From JABDQW01 sp942492025 (GTDB taxonomy: Bacteria; Pseudomonadota; Gammaproteobacteria; SZUA-229), in the NCBI GenBank assembly GCA_942492025.1, contig CALODJ010000010.1, positions 372,001 to 436,000 on the forward strand: 64,000 nt of DNA. The letters run 5' to 3'. Position numbers and translations under genes: made by a program. This document shows, piece by piece, positions 53,645 to 62,134 of the stretch. How positions within the stretch are numbered: position 1 is the first letter of the stretch; every line of letters starts with the position of its first letter. Below the pieces are notes generated by a model. That model saw nothing but the letters and a program-made list of their open reading frames with translations, ran no database searches and was not told where the DNA came from.

Positions 53645-53968
53645 ATGAAAGGTGCAATGGGCAACCTGATGAAACAGGCGCAAAAGATGCAGGAAGACAT
53701 GCAGAAAGCGCAGGAAGAAGTTGCAAACATGGAAGTCGAAGGCCAGGCCGGTGGTGGTATGGTCAAAGTGGTCATGACTGGCCGCCACGAAATCCGCAAG
53801 GTCAGCCTGGATGACAGCCTGATGTCCGATGACAAGGAAATGATCGAAGACCTGCTGGCCGCCGCCGTGAACGATGCGGTGCGCCGTGTCGAACAGCAGA
53901 CCCAGGAGAAGATGTCAGGCATCACTGCGGGGCTGAATTTACCGGGTGGGATGAAGTTACCGTTTTAA
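53645..53968 (+). CDS. YbaB/EbfC-family nucleoid-associated protein
   Basis: 107 residues, the family norm. The helical N-terminus MGNLMKQAQKMQEDMQKAQEE and the core VEGQAGGGMVKVVMTGRHEIRKVSLDDSLMSDDKEMIEDLLAAAVNDA match the YbaB/EbfC family of dimeric DNA-binding proteins. It lies 14 bases after dnaX and before recR, the classical gene order. A GAGG ribosome site precedes it. Confidence 0.95.
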   Translation: MKGAMGNLMKQAQKMQEDMQKAQEEVANMEVEGQAGGGMVKVVMTGRHEIRKVSLDDSLMSDDKEMIEDLLAAAVNDAVRRVEQQTQEKMSGITAGLNLPGGMKLPF

Positions 53969-53987
53969 TCAGGAGACAAATGCATAA

Positions 53988-54259
53988 GTCCACAGATGAA
54001 CGCAGATGAACACCGATAAGAACTATGTTTGTGAAACGATAGTCGCAATACATCGATCTAATTCATCACAGTAAGTCGTCCGTGTATGAACCGGGACGGG
54101 ATCGGGTAAAATATCCCTGCCTGTGCCAGGCGCATCGATGAAAGCCATAAAACAGTGGACTGGAGGTGCGCACAACGTCCCTGAAACGCATACTTCAGTG
54201 TTTTCCATTGATTTATCAGCTTTAAATTTATCTGTGTTCATCTGCGTTCATCTGTGGAC
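53988..54259. repeat. Inverted-repeat element family G between ybaB and recR
   Basis: The left end GTCCACAGATGAACGCAGAT and right end ATCTGCGTTCATCTGTGGAC are inverted repeats extending over about 32 bases with one mismatch, enclosing a 272-base unit. Similar ATCTGCGTTCATCTGTGG strings are widespread in unrelated bacteria. It splits an operon that is normally contiguous. Confidence 0.75.
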
Positions 54260-54279
54260 CATTTAATCAAAATAAGAGT

Positions 54280-54876
54280 ATGTCACCGCTATTACAACAA
54301 CTCATCGATGCGCTCAAATGCCTGCCCGGTGTCGGGCCCAAGTCTGCGCAGCGGATGGCGTTTCACTTGCTGGAGCGTGACAGGCACGGTGCGAAGAACC
54401 TGGCCATCGCACTGACCGAAGCGGTGGAAAAGATTGGCCATTGCCGGTCCTGCCGCACCTTGAGTGAAACCGATATCTGCGACATATGCGGCAGTACATC
54501 GCGTGATCATAGTGCGCTGTGCGTGGTCGAAACACCGGCCGATGTGCTGGCGATCGAACAGACCGCGGAATTTCGCGGCACGTATTTCGTGTTGATGGGG
54601 CACCTGTCACCACTGGACGGTATCGGTCCTGATGAACTCGGACTGGACCTGCTCGAACAGAAACTCGCAGATGGCGATGTCAAGGAACTGATTCTGGCCA
54701 CCAATCCGACGGTCGAAGGCGAAACCACGGCACATTACATTTCCGAGATGGCCGCCGAGCATCATGTCGAAGCGACACGCATCGCGCACGGCGTGCCGCT
54801 GGGCGGTGAACTGGAATATATCGACGCCGGTACCCTGGCGCATGCGTTTACCGGCAGGCAACGGATCAAGGTTTAG
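54280..54876 (+). CDS. recR: Recombination mediator RecR
   Basis: 198 residues. The HhH region LIDALKCLPGVGPKSAQRMAFHLL, the C4 zinc finger CRSCRTLSETDICDIC and the Toprim segment ALCVVETPADVLAIEQT are all present, followed by GRQRIKV at the end. RecR works with RecF/RecO to load RecA. It is downstream of dnaX-ybaB, the conserved order, but a 272-base inverted-repeat element separates it from ybaB. Confidence 0.97.
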   Translation: MSPLLQQLIDALKCLPGVGPKSAQRMAFHLLERDRHGAKNLAIALTEAVEKIGHCRSCRTLSETDICDICGSTSRDHSALCVVETPADVLAIEQTAEFRGTYFVLMGHLSPLDGIGPDELGLDLLEQKLADGDVKELILATNPTVEGETTAHYISEMAAEHHVEATRIAHGVPLGGELEYIDAGTLAHAFTGRQRIKV

Positions 54877-54925
54877 TTGTGTGTCTTTTTGTGTCTATCG
54901 AAGCTGATAATTTAACCGCTACATC

Positions 54926-55001
54926 GTAGGGTGCGCCGTGCGCGCCAGGAAGTAGGAATAAGTATGGCCGTTCTGAACACGGTGCGCACGGCGCACCCTA
55001 C
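54926..55001. repeat. Palindromic repeat family A, copy 5
   Basis: Left arm GTAGGGTGCGCCGTGCGCGC from 54926 and right arm GGTGCGCACGGCGCACCC ending TAC at 55001. It lies between recR and the HIT-family gene. Confidence 0.85.
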
Positions 55002-55126
55002 GGTGAATGCCATGCCGCATCATTGAATTTCGTTATACATACAAGCCTGATAGCAACAGCAGCAGATAGCCTTGGATCACGCGGCTATTGCAGATATTAT
55101 TACAAACACAACAACGGGGGAGCATC

Positions 55127-55471
55127 ATGACAGATTGCCTGTTCTGCAAGATCAGAGACGGCGAAATTCCTGGCGACAAGGTCTACGAGGATGATGATAT
55201 TCTCGCTTTTCGAGACGTGAATCCGCAAGCACCGACGCATGTTCTGATCATACCCAAAAAGCACATTGCAACCATCAATGATCTCGACGAGGACGATATC
55301 ACGGTGTCTGGCAAGATGATGCTGGTGGCTAAACAGATCGCCGCCGACGAGGGTATCGATCTGGACGGTTACCGACTGGTTTTCAACTGCAACAAGGGCG
55401 CGGGACAGGCAGTCTATCACATCCATCTGCACCTGCTCGGTGGTCGTCCGATGACCTGGCCGCCGGGCTAA
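55127..55471 (+). CDS. HIT-family protein (histidine-triad nucleotide hydrolase, HinT-like)
   Basis: The start at 55127 (MTDCLFCKIRDGEIPGDKVY) has a GGGGGAG ribosome site; the protein is 114 residues, normal for HinT. The histidine triad is HIHLHLLGGRPMTWPPG, and HVLIIPKKHIATINDL is typical. HinT hydrolyses nucleoside phosphoramidates. The gene is monocistronic. A family A repeat lies about 125 bases upstream. Confidence 0.93.
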   Translation: MTDCLFCKIRDGEIPGDKVYEDDDILAFRDVNPQAPTHVLIIPKKHIATINDLDEDDITVSGKMMLVAKQIAADEGIDLDGYRLVFNCNKGAGQAVYHIHLHLLGGRPMTWPPG

Positions 55472-55642
55472 TCCAGTCTTAAGTGACTGATTATTCATGT
55501 TATGAACGAATTCATGCAAAACACCTGGCAAAATGAATACTTGATATATTAATAAATTCTAATATACTTAATAGCATTTGGTCAGGATCAAAGTCCTGCC
55601 ACTGCAGTTCTGGCATGATTGTTCAGGTATAAAGGGTTACAC

Positions 55643-56677
55643 ATGAAAAAACAGATAGTTACGCTGTTGCTGCTGTTTCTACCGATGGTGGTTAATGCGG
55701 CGCCGGATGGCGACTTGCTGTATCAGAAGCATTGTTCGGTTTGCCATGGCAATGGTGGCGGGGGCGGTGTCGGTGTGCCCTTATCACTGTCCTCATTTAT
55801 CGACAGCGTCTCAGATGAATACTTGAGAATTACCATCAGGGTTGGTCGTCCAGGGCGCATTATGCCGTCGTTTCCCACGCTGAGCGAAGCCCAGGTCAAT
55901 GCCATTGTCGAATTCATGCGCGGTTGGTCCAATGGCCCCACGGTGACCCATAACCCAGAACCTGTTGTTGGCGATGCGGGCCATGGCAAGCTATTGTTTG
56001 CCGAGCATTGCGCAGAATGCCACGGTGAAAAGGCTGAAGGCGGTAACGGCACCGGTGTGACCTTCTCGCGCAAGCGTGAGCTGCCTATCATTGCGCCTGC
56101 GTTGAACAATCCGGGCTTTCTGGCCGCGGCCACCGATAATATGATCAAAGACACCTTGATCTACGGGCGCGAAGGCACGCCAATGAAATCCTCGTTGGTG
56201 GCCGGTTTCTCGGATAAGGATATCGATGATGTGGTGAGCTATATCCGTTCACTGCAGACGCAGCAAGATGATCCCATCCCTGCTGAAACCGTCGAGGCGG
56301 TGATCACGGCTGAATCACCCTATACCATCGAGGAGACGATCGAGAATCTTAAGATGGCCATCGCGGACCAGAATTTCACGTTGATCAGAACCGATTATGT
56401 TGAACGTGGCTTTGTCGACGAGGGTGAAGAAAACAAACAGCAGGTCGTACTGCACTTCTGTAATTTCAACTTTTTATATCAGGCCCTCGCGATCGACCCG
56501 AGAGCCGGGATTTTTCTGCCCTGTCGGGTCACGGTCACTGAAAATGACGGCAAGGTGCAGGTCGCTACGATCAATCCCATGCGTTTGAGCAGTCTGTTTA
56601 ATAACGACGAGCTGCAGGCGGCGTGCAAGGAAATGAGCGGCATCTACCAGGCGATCATCGAGGATGCGGTATTATGA
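55643..56677 (+). CDS. Diheme cytochrome c fused to a DUF302 domain
   Basis: The start at 55643 gives a clean signal (QIVTLLLLFLPMVVNAAP). Two c-type heme domains follow, with CSVCH (about residue 31) and CAECH (about 118), each with a later Met candidate (GRIMPSF, GTPMKSSL). After about residue 220 comes a DUF302-like domain (YTIEETIENLKMAIADQNFTLIRTDYVERG, VVLHFCNFNFLYQALAI, GIFLPCRVTVTEN). DUF302 is usually a separate soluble or exported domain. The stop overlaps the next DUF302 gene by the ATGA pattern. Electron transfer to or from something bound by the DUF302 domain is a plausible inference, not shown. Confidence 0.85.
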   Translation: MKKQIVTLLLLFLPMVVNAAPDGDLLYQKHCSVCHGNGGGGGVGVPLSLSSFIDSVSDEYLRITIRVGRPGRIMPSFPTLSEAQVNAIVEFMRGWSNGPTVTHNPEPVVGDAGHGKLLFAEHCAECHGEKAEGGNGTGVTFSRKRELPIIAPALNNPGFLAAATDNMIKDTLIYGREGTPMKSSLVAGFSDKDIDDVVSYIRSLQTQQDDPIPAETVEAVITAESPYTIEETIENLKMAIADQNFTLIRTDYVERGFVDEGEENKQQVVLHFCNFNFLYQALAIDPRAGIFLPCRVTVTENDGKVQVATINPMRLSSLFNNDELQAACKEMSGIYQAIIEDAVL

Positions 56678-57144
56678 TGGCGCGGCTAGCCATATTGTTG
56701 GCTGCATCGGTGTTCACACTGTCATCAGCACACGCTTCCGTGCTGGTTTCGGACCTGATCATGGCGCGTTCGCAAGAAGCGTTCCCCGAAGCCATGTTGA
56801 CCCTGCAAACCTCGATCAAGGAGCACGGTTACAAGGTCGCCCATGTCCAGCGGATAGATATCGGTCTTACCGGCATGGGCTACAAGACGGACAAGTACCG
56901 GGTTGTGTTTGTCGGCAAGACCGAGGAGATCCAGTACCTCAGTAAAAAGTATCCGCAACTGACACCGTACCTGCCACCGAAAGTGTCGATCTTTGCGGAA
57001 CAGGATGATACGGTCGTCGTCACGCCCAATCCCTCGATCTACAAGGATATGATTGATGATGACAAGGACAAACTGATTTTCGACCGATGGGAAAACGATA
57101 TTTATTCGGTGTTCAACGACTTCAGCAGTGCTGTTGACGAGTGA
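56674..57144 (+). CDS. Exported DUF302-like protein
   Basis: The start at 56674 (MMARLAILLAASVFTLSSAHA) gives a signal peptide and overlaps the stop of the cytochrome gene. The mature domain (EAMLTLQTSIKEHGYKVAHVQRIDIGLTGM, YRVVFVGKTEEIQYLSKKYP, YLPPKVSIFAEQDDTVVVTPNPS) has the strand-helix order of DUF302 proteins, which are related to the C-terminal half of the preceding gene product. The two are almost certainly co-translated and probably act together in the periplasm. Confidence 0.8.
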   Translation: MMARLAILLAASVFTLSSAHASVLVSDLIMARSQEAFPEAMLTLQTSIKEHGYKVAHVQRIDIGLTGMGYKTDKYRVVFVGKTEEIQYLSKKYPQLTPYLPPKVSIFAEQDDTVVVTPNPSIYKDMIDDDKDKLIFDRWENDIYSVFNDFSSAVDE

Positions 57145-57266
57145 ACACAACGACGTTCGAAACATAGAACAGGATATACGAGCATACCGAGCGCGTAAAA
57201 GATTGCCTAGCTGTGCTCGCAATTGTATGTGTTACGTATTTCGTTGATGAGAAAAGCGTATATATC

Positions 57267-57342
57267 GTAGGGTGCGCCGTGCGCACCGAGGTAACTACAA
57301 CAAGCATGATTGCTGCAAAATGGTGCGCACGGCGCACCCTGC
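57267..57342. repeat. Palindromic repeat family A, copy 6
   Basis: Left arm GTAGGGTGCGCCGTGCGCAC from 57267 and right arm GGTGCGCACGGCGCACCC ending TGC at 57342. It fills part of the 57145-57690 gap; nothing else there is coding. Confidence 0.85.
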
Positions 57343-57611
57343 CTGATCTATTTCATTTCTACTTCAAGGTTTTCACCGCAGAGGAATCACAGGCTTACAA
57401 CAACATAAGAAATAGCCGGTGATCATCGGCGAAGTGTTGCTGGCAATCACCCGGTAGGATAGAAACGCCAGAGCTATGCTCCGCTAATCATCCTTACTGG
57501 TTATTTATAACGCTCTGCACCTTAGCGGTAATAATAAGATTTTATAGCACTCAGATTTCGTCAACAAATTACGCAACACATACAGCAATTATGGGAAATA
57601 TCTAAAATAGG

Positions 57612-57644
57612 TCATTGCGAAAGCGACAGCGACGTGGCAATCTC
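57612..57644. repeat. Repeat family D, left-end fragment
   Basis: TCATTGCGAAAGCGACAGCG followed by ACGTGGCAATCTC matches the left ends at 44536 and 51616. No right partner is seen nearby. Confidence 0.6.
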
Positions 57645-57690
57645 GATCAGATGGCGATTATGCTAACGCATCTGACAGCATTACTTCAGA

Positions 57691-58068
57691 TCAGGCATCA
57701 CCATCCATAACCTTTTGCTGAATGGCGGCCAGGTACTCATCCATTTCTTCCTGACTTCTGAACACGTTCATGCCATCCAGCGCCTTGATGATGTCGAATA
57801 CCTTGCGTACCTGAGGTTGCAGATTGAGCAGCATGAACTTGCCATGATGGCTGTCCATCAGCTTTTTGGTTTTGAAAATCACACGCAGCCCGGCGCTGCT
57901 GAGAAATTCGAGACGTTTTAGATCCATAATGACCATATGCACGGTCGAATCAATTTCCTGATCGATCTTGTCCTGTAATTGGGGCGCGGTATCGGTATCG
58001 AGACTCCCCGCCAGTGAGATGCGTTTCCCTTCATTGGGTTCAGCGTGTATGTTTATGTCGAGAGGCAT
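57691..58068 (-). CDS. STAS-domain anti-sigma-factor antagonist
   Basis: 125 residues. The STAS fold shows ISLAGSLDTDTAPQLQDKID, VIMDLKRLEFLSSAGLRVIF and KFMLLNLQPQVRKVFDIIKAL. The Ser in LSSAGL is the usual phosphorylation site. In partner-switching systems the dephosphorylated form binds the anti-sigma kinase. It lies 27 bases downstream of the HATPase gene, and the PP2C gene leads the operon. A GGAG site precedes the start. Confidence 0.92.
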   Translation of the reverse strand: MPLDINIHAEPNEGKRISLAGSLDTDTAPQLQDKIDQEIDSTVHMVIMDLKRLEFLSSAGLRVIFKTKKLMDSHHGKFMLLNLQPQVRKVFDIIKALDGMNVFRSQEEMDEYLAAIQQKVMDGDA

Positions 58069-58095
58069 GCCTGGTCTCCGGTTATTATTCTGCTT

Positions 58096-58524
58096 TCAGT
58101 GATTATAGTGCTTTGTGACGGTTAATACATTACGGTTCCTGTCACGCCGGTAGGATTGTTCATCCGTCAGCGATTTGACCAGCCCCAGGCCCATGCCGCC
58201 CTCCGAGAAGTCATTCAGCTGCGCAGCATCATTGTGATGCAGCGGATTGAACGCGGTGCCGGAATCTACGAATGTCAGATGAACACGATGCTCGTCAGTG
58301 GCGAGCTCGACATCGATTTTCGCCTCGGAATGATTGCCATAACCATGGTTGATGATGTTTGCCAGCAGCTCCTCGGCGACCAGTTTCAGATCGTGCCTGA
58401 ATTCCTCTGTTACCGGCAGCTGCCGGAGACCTTCAGCGAGAAAATCATACAAGCGCTGGCATTCGCCACGGGTGTTGCTCAGCTGAATATGTTTCGATCT
58501 TTTTGTACTCGAATCAGCGGCCAT
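58096..58524 (-). CDS. Anti-sigma regulatory kinase (HATPase_c, RsbW/BtrW-like)
   Basis: 142 residues with a GHKL ATP-binding fold: N-box EELLANIINHGYG, the DSGTAFNP loop and GGMGLGLVKSLTD. It is the serine kinase/anti-sigma factor of the partner switch. Its start overlaps the end of the PP2C gene by 11 bases. It should phosphorylate the STAS protein encoded next and release or capture its target regulator according to the phosphatase signal. Confidence 0.92.
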   Translation of the reverse strand: MAADSSTKRSKHIQLSNTRGECQRLYDFLAEGLRQLPVTEEFRHDLKLVAEELLANIINHGYGNHSEAKIDVELATDEHRVHLTFVDSGTAFNPLHHNDAAQLNDFSEGGMGLGLVKSLTDEQSYRRDRNRNVLTVTKHYNH

Positions 58525-60439
58525 ATTGAATAACCATCAGGGTGATATCATCCGACTGTTCGGCGGTATCGACAAATACTTCAACATCGGTCAGCACCGA
58601 TACGGCTAATGCTTCAGCTGTAGGCTGTGGCGTCTGCGCGACAAGTGCGTGCAGGCGTTTTTCGTCATACTGTTCACCCGTCGCATTGAATGCTTCGGTG
58701 ATACCATCGGTGTACATCAGCAAGCGGGTTTGAGCTGCCAGCTGGTGACGCACATTCGGGTACTCGATGCCATCCATGAGCCCAAGTGCCGTACGACCGT
58801 CAACGATCAGTTCATCGCAGCTATCGTGTGTTGTTTGTAATGGATGCATATGTCCGGCATTGGCCATGATCAGGTCGCCGCTGTCCAGGTCCAGCGTGCC
58901 GCACACGGCAGTCACAAACATACAGGCATCATTGTTCTGTGACAATGCCTGGTTCATGCGTGAGAAGGTATCACCCGGCGACAGATCATCATTGAGCGCG
59001 CCGGTATACAGCGTCACGGTCTTGGCCATGAACAACGCGGCGGGCACGCCTTTGTCGGAGACATCACCGACCATAAAATGCAGTTTGCTGGCGTTTTGCT
59101 GAAAATAATACAGATCGCCGCCAACGGAGCGGGCAGGGCGCAGGTGTGCATACAACTGATAGTCGTGTTCCTCGACGGAAACAGTGCCGCCACCGGGTAC
59201 CATCGACATTTGTATGCCCCTGGCGATTTCGATTTCACTTTCGAGTTTCTGTTGTTTTGCAGTGGTTTGCTTGAGCTGTTCAATATGTGACTTCAATGCA
59301 TCGCGCATGTGACGAAAGTCCGTCGTCAGCGCACCGATTTCATCGTTGCTGGCAGGTGTCGGTAATTTGGTATTGAGATTGCCGCTGCCAATATCTGCGG
59401 TTACCTGTGCGAGGCGTTCGAGTGGACTGATCATGTTGCGTGTGAGGGTGATGATGATCCACACCAGAATAATAAGGCCAACAAGCGCAAGCACTGCAAT
59501 CTCGCCCGTGAGCAGCATGATCTCGAAGACGAGTTCGGATTCAGGTATAACAATGACAACTTTCCAGCCGGTATCCAGCAGCGGTTTGATTGCGATCCAG
59601 CAATCACCACGTTCGTGACTGCAGGGCGCATGGAAGTATGTGGCCTGATGCGCCTGTTTGCTTTGCAGGTAGATGTCCCAGTAATTGTCAATGAAATCAG
59701 AGTCCATGGTCGATTTAAGTTTCTTCATCACGCGTGCCCCATCGGGGTGAGCGACGATGGTGTCTTCACGGGAAACAATCAAACCGAATCCGCTTTCGCG
59801 TATCTGAATGTTCTTGACCAGTTGCTGTAGCCAGTCGAGCGAAATATCTGCAGTCGCAACACCGGCAAAGCGTTGTTCAGCGCCGATCAACAACGGTGTT
59901 GAATACGTTGTCATCAAGGCATTGCCGCCGCCTTCATCATAATAGGGTTCAGTCCAGGCAGCGGTGTTGCTGGCTTTGGGTACCTTGTACCAGTCCCACA
60001 TCAGGTAGCGGTAATCCGTGGCGGCAAGATCGATATAACCGAGCTCCGTATCTTTCCTGAAATAGTAGGGCGAGAACTGGCCAATATCCGGGTCAAGAAC
60101 ATGGGGTTCAAGCGCAACCGTCATGCCGTATATATCAGGATTTATTTTGAGGAAAGCACGAATGGTGTCCTGTATCTGTCGCTCGCTGATATCCGCCTTG
60201 ATCACTATAGCCGCCAGTGAGTCAGCGCTGGTCGCCACTGAGGTGAAAACGGCCTCGATATCGCTCACGGTTGAAGCGGCTGCAGTGCGCGCAAGTTCGC
60301 CGACATAGTCCTCAAGCAGGTTGCGCGACAGCAAATAATTAGCACCAAGTACGCTAGTGAAAATTAGCGTACCCAGACCAATGATGCCGAAGCTCAGGCG
60401 AGTGGCCAGACTGTGGAAGCGTTTGTTTTTGTTATGCAC
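58514..60439 (-). CDS. Cache-HAMP-PP2C sensor phosphatase (RsbU/SpoIIE-like)
   Basis: 641 residues from a GTG at 60439. One transmembrane segment (FGIIGLGTLIFTSVLGANYLL), an extracytoplasmic double-Cache domain (about 50-300, with VALEPHVLDPDIGQFSPYYF and DWYKVPKASNTAAWTEPYYDEGG), a second segment (IAVLALVGLIILVWIIITL), HAMP, coiled coil and a C-terminal PP2C-type SpoIIE domain (VGGDLYYFQ, MVGDVSDKGVPAALFMA, MANAGHMHPL, LLMYTDGITEAF). It should dephosphorylate the STAS protein in response to an external ligand. Confidence 0.94.
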   Translation of the reverse strand: MHNKNKRFHSLATRLSFGIIGLGTLIFTSVLGANYLLSRNLLEDYVGELARTAAASTVSDIEAVFTSVATSADSLAAIVIKADISERQIQDTIRAFLKINPDIYGMTVALEPHVLDPDIGQFSPYYFRKDTELGYIDLAATDYRYLMWDWYKVPKASNTAAWTEPYYDEGGGNALMTTYSTPLLIGAEQRFAGVATADISLDWLQQLVKNIQIRESGFGLIVSREDTIVAHPDGARVMKKLKSTMDSDFIDNYWDIYLQSKQAHQATYFHAPCSHERGDCWIAIKPLLDTGWKVVIVIPESELVFEIMLLTGEIAVLALVGLIILVWIIITLTRNMISPLERLAQVTADIGSGNLNTKLPTPASNDEIGALTTDFRHMRDALKSHIEQLKQTTAKQQKLESEIEIARGIQMSMVPGGGTVSVEEHDYQLYAHLRPARSVGGDLYYFQQNASKLHFMVGDVSDKGVPAALFMAKTVTLYTGALNDDLSPGDTFSRMNQALSQNNDACMFVTAVCGTLDLDSGDLIMANAGHMHPLQTTHDSCDELIVDGRTALGLMDGIEYPNVRHQLAAQTRLLMYTDGITEAFNATGEQYDEKRLHALVAQTPQPTAEALAVSVLTDVEVFVDTAEQSDDITLMVIQYGR

Positions 60440-60517
60440 GATATTGTCAGCTGCCAGTACATGACATATGTGTTTTTAATCGTTGAATGATATCGATAAA
60501 TCCTGAACATAGCATTC

Positions 60518-60559
60518 AGCCCGGATATTACATGAAGGCGGATGCGCAATATCCGGGTA
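60518..60559. repeat. Repeat family B, short solo copy
   Basis: AGCCCGGATATTACATGAAG and GCGCAATATCCGGGTA form an imperfect inverted repeat of 42 bases. It corresponds to the two ends of the 166-base family B element without its interior. Confidence 0.65.
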
Positions 60560-60651
60560 CAGTCGGACAATGCGAAGGTATTCGGGAAGACGGTATAAAT
60601 ACTCTGCTGTCATCAAGGTCAAAGCTGGAGATCTCGCCATGGTAGCAATGA

Positions 60652-61455
60652 TCAAAAGTGATATCGGTATCCCGCAGACAGCGTCGTTTGCATCGTCGTG
60701 CTGTCGGGCTCCGTTATGGTAATCACGCTGCTGCCATTGGAAATGGTCTTGCTGTTGCTTCTGCCGAATTCCCAGCGTTTGAACTGCAGACCGAATTGAA
60801 AGCTGCTGTTGTTTCGATGCCAGATTTCATATTTCAATTTACCGGAGAAGCCATAGTCGTCACCAAGGTCGAGGCTGGGATTGCCATAACCCAGCTCAGC
60901 GAGATCGATCATGATGGTGCCATTGGTCGTGGCCAGCGCGCCCAGTTCAAATAACAAATTGCGGCGTTTGTCTTTAATCAGGGTCACTTGCACACCGGCC
61001 TCGACAGTCCACCACTGATAGCGTTCAAATAGCCCGAGAACGCCATTGTTGGGGAGTATATCCCGGTCCCATTGCTGCCAGTAGACCTTGCCGTAAAACC
61101 CGCTTTTGCTGTTCTGTGGGGACCAGCTCAGGCGGTACAGCAGTCGCAGGATGTTTTGTTCGGTTGTTGTTTGATGAGGCTGGCCCAGCTGGGTTCTGCC
61201 ATCATAATCGACCCGGCCGTCATAAAGGCTGAACTCCAGCGTATTGAAGATACTGTGATAAGGATGAGAGGCTGCAAGGGTGAAACCCGGAATGAACCCG
61301 GTTTCCTGGTTCAGGGTGTTGCCCTGAGTATCGGTTTCTTCGTAGTCGAAGTGCATCAGCTCAGCTGCGATTCTGATATCCGCTGCATAGCCGCCAGCAG
61401 GTACGGTGATCACGCAAAGCGGTAAGACGTATTTTTTTATGTGATTTATGTCCAT
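60652..61455 (-). CDS. Outer-membrane beta-barrel protein, unknown function
   Basis: The start at 61455 (MDINHIKKYVLPLCVITV) puts a signal peptide (cleavage near GYAAD) at the N-terminus; a longer frame from 61503 exists. Alternating strands follow (ILRLLYRLSWSPQNSKSGFYG, WWTVEAGVQVTLIKDKRRNLLF, GFSGKLKYEIWHRNNSSFQFGLQFKRWEF) and the protein ends TLSAGYRYHF with a terminal Phe. No family recognised. The tiny lipoprotein gene lies just upstream, so they may be co-transcribed. Confidence 0.72.
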   Translation of the reverse strand: MDINHIKKYVLPLCVITVPAGGYAADIRIAAELMHFDYEETDTQGNTLNQETGFIPGFTLAASHPYHSIFNTLEFSLYDGRVDYDGRTQLGQPHQTTTEQNILRLLYRLSWSPQNSKSGFYGKVYWQQWDRDILPNNGVLGLFERYQWWTVEAGVQVTLIKDKRRNLLFELGALATTNGTIMIDLAELGYGNPSLDLGDDYGFSGKLKYEIWHRNNSSFQFGLQFKRWEFGRSNSKTISNGSSVITITEPDSTTMQTTLSAGYRYHF

Positions 61456-61509
61456 TTCTTGATTGTGCGATGCGGAAAAAACGCGGGCATTTTTCTGTGA
61501 CACGGTGGC

Positions 61510-61638
61510 TTAAGGATGTGACAGCGTCCAACCCAGCGTCTCAGGGCCGAATGCACGGCTGCACCCAGATAGTGCAGACAACGTCGCCAGCAGTGCCACC
61601 AGAGTGCAAGTAGACCGATCTTTCCACATGTTAGGCAT
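61510..61638 (-). CDS. Small 42-residue lipoprotein
   Basis: A short frame from the ATG at 61638, found by direct translation on the minus strand. The signal TLVALLATLSALSGC ends in a lipobox (LSGC), and the mature part is only about 17 residues (SRAFGPETLGWTLSHP). GAGAAG precedes the ATG. It lies upstream of the outer-membrane barrel gene, in the same direction. Such tiny lipoproteins often accompany barrel proteins, but no function is known. Confidence 0.65.
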   Translation of the reverse strand: MPNMWKDRSTCTLVALLATLSALSGCSRAFGPETLGWTLSHP

Positions 61639-61981
61639 CTTCTCAAATATTTGCGGTGCCGATGAGTATAGTCAATTGCATGGAATGTTCCGGATGTGTT
61701 CCCAACGCGCATCTCACCCAATGGATGAGCCTTGAATCTACAAAGCATTTTACTCAGTCGGGGGATGCACATTGTTATTGCGCTTCTTCGTAAAACGCTT
61801 TGTGACAAATCCGCCTGGAACCGAAGACGGTGATCGAGAAGATTGCAATATCGGAATACTTTACAGAATTATGGTCATATATTTACATAAAGATTGCGTT
61901 CTGACGAAAACAAATCGAGAAAATTAACAAAATCAGGCTTACTTGGCCGTGGGATAAACAATATAATGGCAAGGAGTGATT

Positions 61982-62014
61982 ATGAATCAGGGTGAAGAAC
62001 GTAAAGAAGTGTAA
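61982..62014 (+). CDS. Possible ten-residue leader peptide
   Basis: AAGGAGTGATT immediately before ATG gives a strong ribosome site. The frame is ten codons (MNQGEERKEV) and then TAA. A TATAAT string lies 20 bases upstream of the ATG. It may be a leader or a chance frame; the strong Shine-Dalgarno is the only argument. Confidence 0.25.
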   Translation: MNQGEERKEV

Positions 62015-62134
62015 AATATTCTATAAAGCAGTCGGAAAACATTACATATTATTCAATGTGAAAGCGCAAATTTAACCAGCACTATATGCGCTAAGTCATT
62101 ATATCAGCGGCCTTTATTGCCGTGCTCTTGCATC

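Noticed and set aside
61446..61808. Arg/Cys-rich 120-residue frame on the minus strand
   Set aside because: It overlaps the small lipoprotein in another frame, has no homologous motif, and its composition is that of a shadow frame.
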